Positions 39,520 to 48,959 of a stretch of 56,087 bases of DNA are shown in pieces. A program made the position numbers and the translations under genes. This stretch comes from an uncultured Pelagibacteraceae bacterium (GTDB lineage: Bacteria; Pseudomonadota; Alphaproteobacteria; Pelagibacterales; Pelagibacteraceae): assembly GCA_902633595.1 (NCBI GenBank), contig CACPGV010000002.1, positions 1 to 56,087 on the forward strand, given 5' to 3'. The notes beneath the pieces are model-generated. The model made no database searches and had not been told where the DNA came from. It saw nothing but the letters and a program-made list of their open reading frames with translations. Within the stretch, counting starts at the first letter, position 1. The number at the start of each line of letters is the position of its first letter.

Positions 39520-40725
39520 ATGAGAATAGTCTTTTTATTATTAATTACGATTTTATTTATACCTAAAATTCATTCTATAGAGGTTTCCTCCTTAGAAGCA
39601 GAAAGAAGACTAAAATTTAACGAATTATTTCCAAAAAAAATTTGTGACAAAATCTACAAAGATATTAATTTTGGTTCGAATAATAAATTAGAAGAAGAAA
39701 TTATGGTGCTGGCTTACCATAACCTTAAAAGAATCAAAATTAATGAGACCGACTCAAGCCTTTCTCTATTTTTTGATAACAGAACATATAGCTACAATAG
39801 TAAAAAATTAGATTTAATTATTTTTAATAACTTGTCAGATGATTTTTCTGATCAAATAACTTCAATTACAAAAAAAATTAGTAAAGCTAAAACAAAAAAG
39901 ATAGTTGTTTGTGAGTACGATTTAGAGAAGTCAATCGAAGACGGAAAATTTTTTAATTTAAGAATTAATTTTGATAATTCTCTGAGAAATATATCGAATG
40001 AAAAGCCAAAAGTTTTAATATATTACGATGGTACTATTGAGTATAATTATTACGATGAACAGATAGATTATTCAATTCCACAATTTGACTATAAGACCTA
40101 TCCATTCGATAGTCATGATTTTAAATTCTTAGTTTCATCAAGAGTTTTTGAAAATTTATTTTTTGAAAAATCTGATAAGTTTGAGATTTTATTAAAAGAT
40201 ATAAAAAAGTTTAACTTTAATAACATTTCATTTCCAGGTTGGACAATTAAACAATACATTTCTTATCCATCAATAGAGCCTTTAAAGGATGCTTATTCAG
40301 AATATTCTAAACACTCAATATCTTCAGAAATATCTATAGAAAGAAATTGGTTAACGTATTTGTACAAATTTGTAGTGCCCTTATTGATTATAACCATTCT
40401 TTGTTATGCGTGTATGTATATGACTTTAAATCATGGAAGAGCTACTTTGCTGGGAACCTTATTAGTTTCTTTTGTGGCGTTTAATTTTGTACTCGTAGAT
40501 AAAGTTCCAGAGTTACCGTACATAACATTTCTTGATTGGATAATTTTTATGGGCTACATGATAGCTGTACTAGTTATCTTAGCAATGTGCATAGAATCTT
40601 TTTATCTTTCACATTTTTACAAAAGTGATGAAAAAAAGTTTAGCAACGTAACGATAGCATTTAAAATAATTATACCTATTATGTATCTTTTATTAGGAGC
40701 TACCGGCTACTATTTAATTATTTAA
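39520..40725 (+). CDS. Pentameric (Cys-loop-type) ligand-gated ion channel, bacterial GLIC/ELIC-like
   Basis: Signal peptide; IYYDGTIEYNYYDEQIDYSIPQFDYKTYPFDSHDFKFLV (YPFD loop), pre-M1 SSEISIERNWLTYLYKFVVPLLIITILCYACMYM, M2 GRATLLGTLLVSFVAFNFVLVDKVPELPYITFLD, then M3 and M4. Confidence 0.88.
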   Translation: MRIVFLLLITILFIPKIHSIEVSSLEAERRLKFNELFPKKICDKIYKDINFGSNNKLEEEIMVLAYHNLKRIKINETDSSLSLFFDNRTYSYNSKKLDLIIFNNLSDDFSDQITSITKKISKAKTKKIVVCEYDLEKSIEDGKFFNLRINFDNSLRNISNEKPKVLIYYDGTIEYNYYDEQIDYSIPQFDYKTYPFDSHDFKFLVSSRVFENLFFEKSDKFEILLKDIKKFNFNNISFPGWTIKQYISYPSIEPLKDAYSEYSKHSISSEISIERNWLTYLYKFVVPLLIITILCYACMYMTLNHGRATLLGTLLVSFVAFNFVLVDKVPELPYITFLDWIIFMGYMIAVLVILAMCIESFYLSHFYKSDEKKFSNVTIAFKIIIPIMYLLLGATGYYLII

Positions 40726-40730
40726 AAAAT

Positions 40731-41150
40731 ATGCAATACTGGTTAATGAAATCCGAACCTGATGTTTGGTCGATAAATCAACAAAAAAAAGCAGGACAAA
40801 AAGGTGTGGCTTGGGACGGAGTAAGAAATTATCAAGCAGCAAATAATTTGAAAAAAATGGAAGTTGGTGATTTATGTTTTTTTTACCATTCTAATATTGG
40901 CAAAGAAATTGTGGGTATAGTAAAAGTGATTAAAAAAGCTTTTGTTGATAAAACAGATAAGAAAAAAAGATTTGTCGCTGTTCAAGTTAGGTTCAAAGAA
41001 TATTTAAAATACCCAGTTACCCTTGAAAAAATTAAAAAAAATAAGAGCATTTCTCATTTACCCTTGATTAAACAAAGTAGGTTGTCAGTAATGCCAATAG
41101 ATTATAAAAGCTGGAAAATACTTTGTAAGATGGGTAGTATAAGTTCTTAA
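40731..41150 (+). CDS. EVE domain-containing protein (PUA-like fold)
   Basis: [55 protein letters not shown]. Confidence 0.94.
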   Translation: MQYWLMKSEPDVWSINQQKKAGQKGVAWDGVRNYQAANNLKKMEVGDLCFFYHSNIGKEIVGIVKVIKKAFVDKTDKKKRFVAVQVRFKEYLKYPVTLEKIKKNKSISHLPLIKQSRLSVMPIDYKSWKILCKMGSISS

Positions 41151-41161
41151 AGGGAGAAATT

Positions 41162-43288
41162 GTGGCTAAAAAGAAAAAGAGGAAAAAAACTAAAAAAGTT
41201 AAAAGAGGAAAGTCTAAAAAGGCTGTTAGATCTAAAAAAAAAACTAGAAAAGTAAAAAAAACAAGAAAATCTAAGTCAAGAAAAGCAAAAAAAAGAAGCA
41301 AGCCAAGAAAGAAAAAATTCAAAGCCCCAAAACTTCTAGAAGATGGTGATGGTAAGTCACTAATAAAAGTTTCAGACAGTTGGGCTAACCAAGCCTACGT
41401 TAATAAATCTAAATACCAAAAAAAATATAAATTCTCTATAAAAGAAAATGATAAATTTTGGGCCAAAGAAGGAAAAAGAATTTCTTGGATTAAAAAATAT
41501 TCAAAAATTAAAGATGTAAAATACAGTAAAGATGATGTTAAAATTAAGTGGTACTATGATGGTACTCTTAACGCATCGGCTAATTGTATTGATAGACACT
41601 TAAAAAAGAACGCAAATAAGACAGCTATAATTTGGGTCGGAGACGATCCAGCAGATTCAAAGAAGATTTCTTATAAGGAATTACATAAAAATGTATGTAA
41701 AGCAGCTAATGGATTAAAAAGTTTAGGAATTCAAAAAGGTGATAGAGTTACAATTTACCTAACCATGATACCTGAACTTGCGTATGTGATGTTAGCTTGT
41801 GCAAGAATTGGGGCGGTACACTCAATAATTTTTGGAGGATTTTCCCCAGACTCAATAGCTACAAGAATTAATGACTGTGAGTCAGATTATTTAATTACGG
41901 CAGATGAAGGGGTTAGAGGTGGTAAAATAATTCCTCTTAAAAAAATTGCTGACGAAGCATTACAACAATGTCCTGATGTTAAAAAATGTGTTGTGGTAGA
42001 AAGAACAGGAAATCAAGTTAATTGGAATAACGAAAGAGATGTTTCTTACAAAAAACTAATTTCGTCAGCTCCTACGAAATGTGATCCTGAAGAAATGGGT
42101 GCTGAAGATCCTTTATTTATTCTTTACACCTCTGGTTCTACAGGAAAACCAAAAGGGGTATTGCATACTACGGGTGGTTATATGGTTTATGCTTCTATGA
42201 CTCACCAATACATCTTTGATTATAAACCGACAGATATTTATTGGTGCACTGCTGATATTGGTTGGGTGACCGGCCACAGTTATATTATTTATGGACCATT
42301 AGCCAATGGAGCGACTACGATAATGTTTGAAGGTATTCCGACTTATCCAGATAATACTAGATGGTGGCAAATCGTAGATAAATATAAAGTTAATACTTTT
42401 TATACAGCGCCTACTGCAATTAGAGCTTTAATGAGAGAAGGTGATGGGCCGGTTAAAAAAACAAGCAGAAAAACTCTTAAATTACTAGGTACAGTTGGGG
42501 AACCAATAAATCCTGAAGCTTGGATGTGGTATTATAAAACAGTTGGTGACTCCAAATGTCCGATTGTAGACACTTGGTGGCAAACAGAAACGGGCGGAAT
42601 ATTAATTGCTCCACAGCCAGGCGCTATAGATTTAAAGCCAGGTTCAGCAACGAAGCCGTTCTACGGAATTAAGCCTGTCTTAGTTGATAAAGATGGAAAA
42701 TTAATTAAAGGTGAGGGACAAGGAAGATTATGTATGGCTAGTTCTTGGCCTGGACAAATGAGAACTGTTTATGGCGATCATCAAAGATTTATAGACACTT
42801 ATTTCTCACAATTTGATGGAAAATATTTTACTGGAGATGGATGTCGAAGAGATAAAGATGGCTACTACTGGATTACAGGGAGAGTAGATGATGTAATTAT
42901 TGTTTCAGGTCATAATCTAGGAACTGCTGAAATTGAAAGTGCATTTGTTGCTCATCCTAAAGTGGCTGAGGCGGCTGTAGTTGGTTTTCCTCATAGTATT
43001 AAAGGGAACGGATTATATTGTTACGTTACTTTAAATGCTGATGAAAATCCCACAGGAGATTTAGAAAGAGATTTAAAACAATGGGTAAGAAAACAAATCG
43101 GACCTATTTGTTATCCAGATGTAATTCAATTTGCTCCTGGTTTACCTAAAACAAGATCAGGTAAAATTATGAGAAGAATTTTAAGAAAAATTGCAGCTAA
43201 TGAACCTGATAATTTAGGAGACACTACAACTTTAGCTGACCCAAGTGTTGTCGCGTCTTTGGTAGAAAATAGACAAAATAAAGATTAA
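41162..43288 (+). CDS. acs: Acetyl-CoA synthetase with Lys/Arg-rich N-terminal extension
   Basis: ACS core ([80 protein letters not shown]). GTG start behind AGGGAG; first ~57 aa almost all K/R/S/T. Confidence 0.96.
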   Translation: MAKKKKRKKTKKVKRGKSKKAVRSKKKTRKVKKTRKSKSRKAKKRSKPRKKKFKAPKLLEDGDGKSLIKVSDSWANQAYVNKSKYQKKYKFSIKENDKFWAKEGKRISWIKKYSKIKDVKYSKDDVKIKWYYDGTLNASANCIDRHLKKNANKTAIIWVGDDPADSKKISYKELHKNVCKAANGLKSLGIQKGDRVTIYLTMIPELAYVMLACARIGAVHSIIFGGFSPDSIATRINDCESDYLITADEGVRGGKIIPLKKIADEALQQCPDVKKCVVVERTGNQVNWNNERDVSYKKLISSAPTKCDPEEMGAEDPLFILYTSGSTGKPKGVLHTTGGYMVYASMTHQYIFDYKPTDIYWCTADIGWVTGHSYIIYGPLANGATTIMFEGIPTYPDNTRWWQIVDKYKVNTFYTAPTAIRALMREGDGPVKKTSRKTLKLLGTVGEPINPEAWMWYYKTVGDSKCPIVDTWWQTETGGILIAPQPGAIDLKPGSATKPFYGIKPVLVDKDGKLIKGEGQGRLCMASSWPGQMRTVYGDHQRFIDTYFSQFDGKYFTGDGCRRDKDGYYWITGRVDDVIIVSGHNLGTAEIESAFVAHPKVAEAAVVGFPHSIKGNGLYCYVTLNADENPTGDLERDLKQWVRKQIGPICYPDVIQFAPGLPKTRSGKIMRRILRKIAANEPDNLGDTTTLADPSVVASLVENRQNKD

Positions 43289-43914
43289 TTAAATTTTAAA
43301 TTCTTAGTTAGTTTTGCAAATTCTTCTACGATTAAATTCCATTTCAATTTTATAGAATTTAAAACTATTTTCTTATCAAGTTCTTTTAGTACGTCTGCTA
43401 TAGGGGACCAGTGATAAAGAGCTAAACCACTTTCCTTAAATGGTTCTTCCAAATAATATTTTTTAAAATCAATTTTTTCCAATCTAATTAAAAAATCTGT
43501 TTTAGCTTTAATGAAAATTTCCTCAGTTAGGCCATTTTTTTTTTCATTTTCAATAATGTTTAGAAATACTTCTCTACAATCATTTTCTTTTAAATTTTTT
43601 TCGCTTATTAAGTTTGAGAAAACATAAAAAGAGCAATCAGCCAAGGCGACCATATAGATATTCCACTTTGCAAGATTAATTGATTTTGAAAATTCCTCGT
43701 CATCTACCATTAAAGTGAACTTATGACCCATTCGAGTTTTTAAATATCCGTATAATGTTGTTTGAGTTACGTGAGCTGATCTTTGTTGTATAAATTTTTG
43801 TAGATCTTCTTTAGATTTTATGCTCTTAAAATAACTTGTAACCTTTTCAACTGGAAATAAGTATTCCAAGACAGTTTTTAGAGTGTTTCTAAAGTTATTA
43901 AAATTCAATTTCAC
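43285..43914 (-). CDS. Hypothetical protein, 209 aa
   Basis: Complete ORF with good coding character opposite acs; family not recognised. Confidence 0.75.
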   Translation of the reverse strand: MKLNFNNFRNTLKTVLEYLFPVEKVTSYFKSIKSKEDLQKFIQQRSAHVTQTTLYGYLKTRMGHKFTLMVDDEEFSKSINLAKWNIYMVALADCSFYVFSNLISEKNLKENDCREVFLNIIENEKKNGLTEEIFIKAKTDFLIRLEKIDFKKYYLEEPFKESGLALYHWSPIADVLKELDKKIVLNSIKLKWNLIVEEFAKLTKNLKFN

Positions 43915-44028
43915 GTTGTATAAAAAAAACCCCTATTTTACTTAGGTTATAGCATTTCAAATTGGTTTTGACTGCCTTTTTTAGCTTTAAATTCAACTCA
44001 TAATCAGTATGCTTCCCAGCACTAAAGT

Positions 44029-44046
44029 ACTTTTTACGTAAAAAGT
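44029..44046. promoter_or_regulatory. 18-nt perfect palindrome upstream of the symporter operon (possible regulator site)
   Basis: ACTTTTTACGTAAAAAGT equals its reverse complement; followed by GTTAAAGTTAAAGTTAAA; 33 bp before the ATG at 44080. Confidence 0.45.
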
Positions 44047-44079
44047 TAAAGTTAAAGTTAAAAAAAAACAGGGGGAAAT

Positions 44080-44337
44080 ATGTCAAATAAAGACGCATAT
44101 TGGAATAAGACTAAGAACCATATGATAGTTACATTGGTTCTTTGGGCTTTCTTCTCATTAGTTATCTTCATGTTTGGTTCTGAACTAAACACGATGTCTT
44201 TTCTTGGGTATCCACTAGCATATTATATGACAGCACAAGGATCACTTCTTGCGTTCGTAATAATATTGTTTTGGACTGCTAACAAACAAGAAAAAATCGA
44301 CGAAGAACATGGGTTCTCAGAAAGAGAGGACGACTAA
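44080..44337 (+). CDS. DUF4212-type small subunit of sodium:solute symporter
   Basis: Two TM segments, directly upstream of and overlapping the symporter; AYWNKTKNHMIVTLVLWAFFSLVIFMFG...QGSLLAFVIILFWTA. Confidence 0.88.
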   Translation: MSNKDAYWNKTKNHMIVTLVLWAFFSLVIFMFGSELNTMSFLGYPLAYYMTAQGSLLAFVIILFWTANKQEKIDEEHGFSEREDD

Positions 44338-46190
44338 TGTTTAAAGGAGATTTTATATCAAACCTTCCTAAAATATACGGGACCTACACTGGTGGTTTCA
44401 TAGTATTCATCATATTGATGGCTATTGCGGAGCAAGCAGGTGTGTCAGCTAAAAACATCGGAGTGATGTTCGTAGCTTTCACAGTCTTGATTTATGCCTT
44501 AATCGGTTATTTATCAAGAACCATACAAGTAGATGCCTACTATGTTGCAGGAAGACAAGTGCCGACCGTATTTAACGGGATGGCGACAGCAGCTGACTGG
44601 ATGTCAGGTGCATCATTCGTAGCCTTAGCGGGTGGAGTTTACTATGGTGGTTATACTTATATGGCCTTCTTAGTAGGTTGGACAGGTGGATATGTACTTG
44701 TAGCAACTTTAATGGCTCCCTACCTAAGAAAATTTGGATGTTACACAGTTCCTGATTTCATTGGAACACGATACGGTGGTAATCTCGTAAGAGCTTGCTC
44801 TGTGTTCGTGCTTTTCATCGCATCATTTACTTATGTAACTGCACAAATTAACGCTACGGGAACAATTGCTTCTAGAGCTCTTGGAATTCCGTTCGAAGCA
44901 GGTGTATGGGTAGGATTAATAAGTATCCTTATCTGTTCAATGCTTGGTGGAATGAGAGCCGTAACTTGGACTCAGGTTGCTCAGTACATTGTATTAATCG
45001 TTGCTTATCTAATACCAGTTTTCTGGATTAGTAGTAAAGTTGGTGGGGGTGTATTCCCGCACTTAATGTTAGGTGACGAGGTTGCAAGACTTGGTGAACT
45101 TGAACAGCAATTTGGATTAGTTAAAAACAGCGCCGCAGATATGAAAGCAGCTGGGGTACCAGGAGGATTGAAATATATCTCTGGAACTCACTCTGGAGTA
45201 CCTGAAGGTGGAATGGCTGTCTGGAAATACTTATCGCTTGCGATTTGTATGATGGTAGGAACTGCATCGTTACCTCATATCTTAATGAGATACTTTACAA
45301 CTCCTTCAGTGAGAGCAGCAAGAAAATCAGTAGCTTGGTCGCTATTCTTTATTTTCTTACTTTACTCTTCAGCGCCTATGTTAGCGACATTGTCTAAATT
45401 GGCATTGATGGATCCAAATCTACCAACTGGAATTATTGGAAAATCTATTTCTGAAGTTCAGTCGATAGAGTGGGTACAAAGATGGTCTGAAGTTAAACAA
45501 GTATTTATCGCAGACTTTAATGGTGACGGTATACTTCAGTTGAACGAATGGTTCATGAGAGGTGACGTTGTAGTATTAGCTACTCCAGAAGTAGCGGGAC
45601 TACCGTTCGTAATCTCAGGACTTGTGTTTGCTGGTGGTATGGCTGCTGCCATGTCAACTGCTGATGGTCTTGTACTTGCGATTTCAAACGCTTTATCACA
45701 TGATATTTACTACAAAATCATTGATCCAAAAGCGGATACTCGTAAGAGACTTTTAGTTGCTCGTGTACTTCTAGTATTAATCGGAGCTGCCGGTGCTTAT
45801 ATAGCCTCATTCAGGTTAACAAGTATCTTAGGTTCTGTTGCTTGGGCATTCGACTTTGCAATGTCAGGCTTATTCTTCCCACTTGTACTTGGTGTATGGT
45901 GGAAGAGAGCTACTAGAGAAGGTGCGATCGCTGGAATAATAACTGGAATACTTTCAGGATTATTTTACCTATTATGGGTATATCCTAAGTTTTCAGTTCC
46001 ACTTTTCGGTGGTGTAAACGAACCATTCTTAGGTATCGACCACTTAAGATTTGGTTTAATCGGAGCACCAATCTGTTTAGTTACAATGGTTGTAGTTAGT
46101 TTAATGACTAAAGAACCAAGTCCAACTACTCAGAAGATGGTAGACGATCTTAGAATACCAACGGGTAAACCAATCCTTGGTAAACAGTAA
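44337..46190 (+). CDS. Sodium:solute symporter family protein (ActP-like / VC_2705-type)
   Basis: YYVAGRQVPTVFNGMATAADWMSGASFVALAGGVYYGGYTYMAFLVGWTGGYVL; AGGMAAAMSTADGLVLAISNALSHDIYY. Confidence 0.93.
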   Translation: MFKGDFISNLPKIYGTYTGGFIVFIILMAIAEQAGVSAKNIGVMFVAFTVLIYALIGYLSRTIQVDAYYVAGRQVPTVFNGMATAADWMSGASFVALAGGVYYGGYTYMAFLVGWTGGYVLVATLMAPYLRKFGCYTVPDFIGTRYGGNLVRACSVFVLFIASFTYVTAQINATGTIASRALGIPFEAGVWVGLISILICSMLGGMRAVTWTQVAQYIVLIVAYLIPVFWISSKVGGGVFPHLMLGDEVARLGELEQQFGLVKNSAADMKAAGVPGGLKYISGTHSGVPEGGMAVWKYLSLAICMMVGTASLPHILMRYFTTPSVRAARKSVAWSLFFIFLLYSSAPMLATLSKLALMDPNLPTGIIGKSISEVQSIEWVQRWSEVKQVFIADFNGDGILQLNEWFMRGDVVVLATPEVAGLPFVISGLVFAGGMAAAMSTADGLVLAISNALSHDIYYKIIDPKADTRKRLLVARVLLVLIGAAGAYIASFRLTSILGSVAWAFDFAMSGLFFPLVLGVWWKRATREGAIAGIITGILSGLFYLLWVYPKFSVPLFGGVNEPFLGIDHLRFGLIGAPICLVTMVVVSLMTKEPSPTTQKMVDDLRIPTGKPILGKQ

Positions 46191-46208
46191 CAATTAATAA
46201 TTTAAAAT

Positions 46209-46241
46209 TAAAAGGGGCGATTTATTCGCCCCTTTTTTTTT
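46209..46241 (+). terminator. Rho-independent terminator after the symporter gene
   Basis: GGGGCGA(46214-46220)/TCGCCCC(46226-46232), 5-nt loop, followed by a T9 tract. Confidence 0.9.
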
Positions 46242-46267
46242 GACTAAATAGTGATATTCTTTATTTC

Positions 46268-46603
46268 ATGATACCAACTTGGGCAATTGTATTAGACTAT
46301 GTGTTAGGAATGATAATGTGGACTTTAATAGGTCGCGCATTCATGAATATCTTTCAAAAAGAAGATTCTACGTTTTTCTTCATGCGAGTATTTGTTAAAT
46401 ATACGAACCCTATAATTAATTTATTCAAATTTATCACACCAAGTTTTCTTTTTGGCCCATTCATAGCTCTTTATGTGGCTTGGTTTTTCTACCTATTTAG
46501 ATTTTACGCCATGCCTTACATTTTAGGTTACGATGTGTGGGGAATGTTGGCATTTCCACTTGAAAGTGATTTCTCAAGGCAGCTTTACCAGTTATTCAAC
46601 TAA
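46268..46603 (+). CDS. Small membrane protein, possibly YggT-like
   Basis: TM helices; WTLIGRAFMNIF...FVKYTNPIINLFKFITPSFL resembles a YggT half-repeat. Confidence 0.6.
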   Translation: MIPTWAIVLDYVLGMIMWTLIGRAFMNIFQKEDSTFFFMRVFVKYTNPIINLFKFITPSFLFGPFIALYVAWFFYLFRFYAMPYILGYDVWGMLAFPLESDFSRQLYQLFN

Positions 46604-46650
46604 ATTCTTAATTTTTTTGACAAAATTTTAGTTTAAAATATAAACAAGTT

Positions 46651-47313
46651 ATGAGTGGTTTAATTAAAATTTCTCCTTCAATTTTATCTGCTGATTTTAG
46701 TAAATTAGGAAACGAAGTAATTTCTCTGGAAAAAGCAGGTGCTGACTATATCCATATAGATGTTATGGATGGTCACTTTGTTCCAAATTTAACTATTGGG
46801 CCTGAAGTAATAAAAAAGCTTAGACCTTTGACTAAAAAAATATTTGACGTCCATTTAATGATTTCTCCAGTAGATAACTTTGTAAAAGAATTTGCCAATG
46901 CAGGTGCAGATATTATTACATTTCACCCTGAAGCAACTACTGATGTTTCTAAAACTATAAAACTAATTAGAGATCAAAATAAACAAGTAGGTATTTCTCT
47001 TAAACCGAAATCTAAAATTGATTTAATACAAAATTACTTAAAAGATATAGATTTAGTTTTAATAATGAGTGTCGAACCTGGTTTTGGAGGCCAGAAGTTT
47101 ATGCCAGAAGTATTAGAAAAAACAAAAACTATTAGAGATTTGATAAATAAACAAAACCTGAATGTTGACGTTGAAATAGATGGTGGAATTAATTTTGAAA
47201 ATTGTGCGGAAGCGAAGAACGCTGGTGCGAATATACTTGTTTCGGGTTCTACAGTTTTTAAAGAAAATAAGGGTGACCTTAAAAAGAATATAGAAATCCT
47301 CAGAAACAATTAA
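46651..47313 (+). CDS. rpe: Ribulose-phosphate 3-epimerase
   Basis: ISPSILSADFSKLGNEV, HIDVMDGHFVPNLTIGPEV, MSVEPGFGGQKFMPE, EIDGGINFENC. Confidence 0.97.
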   Translation: MSGLIKISPSILSADFSKLGNEVISLEKAGADYIHIDVMDGHFVPNLTIGPEVIKKLRPLTKKIFDVHLMISPVDNFVKEFANAGADIITFHPEATTDVSKTIKLIRDQNKQVGISLKPKSKIDLIQNYLKDIDLVLIMSVEPGFGGQKFMPEVLEKTKTIRDLINKQNLNVDVEIDGGINFENCAEAKNAGANILVSGSTVFKENKGDLKKNIEILRNN

Positions 47314-47316
47314 TAA

Positions 47317-48957
47317 ATGTTTGGCCTGAAAAGTGTCTACTTTTATCTTTTAGCAGTTCAGATAACTCTAATAAAAATTCTGAAGAAATTTTATTTTTCC
47401 TCGAAAAACTATAATAAATCTTTAGAGTCAATTACTCCTCAACAAGTCTACTATAGTCCAAATCCTTTCCTATTATCCATTATAAGTTCTTATAAAAATC
47501 AATCGTTTAAAATAAATGAGGTAGATCCAAATGTTTTCTGGTTAGAGGATAAAAAAAAAAATTCTGAACAGGCACATAAATTTTTGTGGCTCAATTTAAT
47601 TGATCGAAAGGGAGATCAAAAAAATTTGAAAAAAATTATTTATATTTGGATGCTTAAAAATTCAAAATATCAAAAAAAAATATGGGAAACATCTACTTTA
47701 AGTGCCAGGATCATAAGCTGGATTTTAAATATTGATATTATTCTTAATAACAGCACATTTGACTTTAAGAAAAATTTTTTCAATTCAATTGTATCTCAAT
47801 CCAATCATTTAAAAAAAAATATTAGATTTGAAAAGAATATTTTAAAAAAAATTGAAATTTTAACAGCAATAATATTATCAGGACTTGTTTTTAAAGAGTA
47901 TGAAGCAAATTTTCAAATTGGTGTTAAAGAATTGGAGACTCTTGTAAAAAATACTTTTGACAATTATGGCTTTCCATTATCAAGAAATCCAAATGATTTA
48001 TTATTTTATTCTAAATATTTAATTCTTTGCAGGGAAGTAATTAAAGACAGTCAGAAGTATGTTCCAGAATTTTTAGAAGATATAATCGAAAAAAATCTTA
48101 TTTGTCTCAATTATATTAAGACACCAAATGATCAGTTACCCCTATTTAATGGAGCAACAACATCAGAATTAAGTCAAATTAATCAATATTTACAAAAAGC
48201 CGAAAATAAAAAAATAACTAAAGTAAATTTTGGGGGGTTATTTAAGGCAAAACATAAAAATCATTTAATATTTTTTGATATTGAAAAACCGCCACAAAAA
48301 AAATTTTCAAATTCTTATCAATCTGGTCCTCTGTCATTTGAATATTTCATAGATGACGTAAAAATTATTTCTAATTCTGGATTTGGTAGTAGTATATCAA
48401 AAAAAGCTGAGACACTTAGTAGATTAACGGCTTGTCAATCAACTTTAACCTTGAACGATACATCTGTTACTAAGTTTGAACAAAATGAATTAGTTAAGAA
48501 AGTTTTTGGAAATTCTATTAGAGATGATTTTAAATCTTTTGATTTAATAGAAAAAGATGAAAATGGACTTTTGGGTTGTTCAGCTGCAAATAATGGATAT
48601 GAAAAAAGTTTTGGGTGTACTCATAAAAGAGAGATTTACATCGATAAGGAAAATAATTATTTAAAAGGTATAGATCATATATTCAAAAAAAGGGACGGTT
48701 ATCCTGTTCGTTATTCTTTTAGATTTCATGTGAACCCAGAACTAACTGTTGTTAAAACTATGAGTGGAAATGGTGCTTTAATTCAAATTTCAAAAAATAA
48801 GTCGTTGTTATTCACTATTAACAATGAAAATCTAGAACTGGAAAAAAGTATATTTTTTGCTGAAAAAAAAATATTAGATAGTACTTGTATAACTATCACT
48901 GGTAATTTAGTTAATAAAAATAGATCTTTTAATTGGGCAATTAAAAAAAATATTTAA
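47317..48957 (+). CDS. Heparinase II/III family protein
   Basis: C-terminal lyase-like barrel with GPLSFEYFIDDVKIISNSGFGS, RLTACQSTLTLNDTS; between rpe and purH. Confidence 0.85.
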   Translation: MFGLKSVYFYLLAVQITLIKILKKFYFSSKNYNKSLESITPQQVYYSPNPFLLSIISSYKNQSFKINEVDPNVFWLEDKKKNSEQAHKFLWLNLIDRKGDQKNLKKIIYIWMLKNSKYQKKIWETSTLSARIISWILNIDIILNNSTFDFKKNFFNSIVSQSNHLKKNIRFEKNILKKIEILTAIILSGLVFKEYEANFQIGVKELETLVKNTFDNYGFPLSRNPNDLLFYSKYLILCREVIKDSQKYVPEFLEDIIEKNLICLNYIKTPNDQLPLFNGATTSELSQINQYLQKAENKKITKVNFGGLFKAKHKNHLIFFDIEKPPQKKFSNSYQSGPLSFEYFIDDVKIISNSGFGSSISKKAETLSRLTACQSTLTLNDTSVTKFEQNELVKKVFGNSIRDDFKSFDLIEKDENGLLGCSAANNGYEKSFGCTHKREIYIDKENNYLKGIDHIFKKRDGYPVRYSFRFHVNPELTVVKTMSGNGALIQISKNKSLLFTINNENLELEKSIFFAEKKILDSTCITITGNLVNKNRSFNWAIKKNI

Positions 48958-48959
48958 CA

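Noticed and set aside
47317-48957. Heparinase II/III protein as evidence of a polysaccharide-degradation island
   Set aside because: No neighbouring CAZymes or sulfatases. As I recall, heparinase-like genes beside purH are common in alphaproteobacteria, so likely ordinary context.
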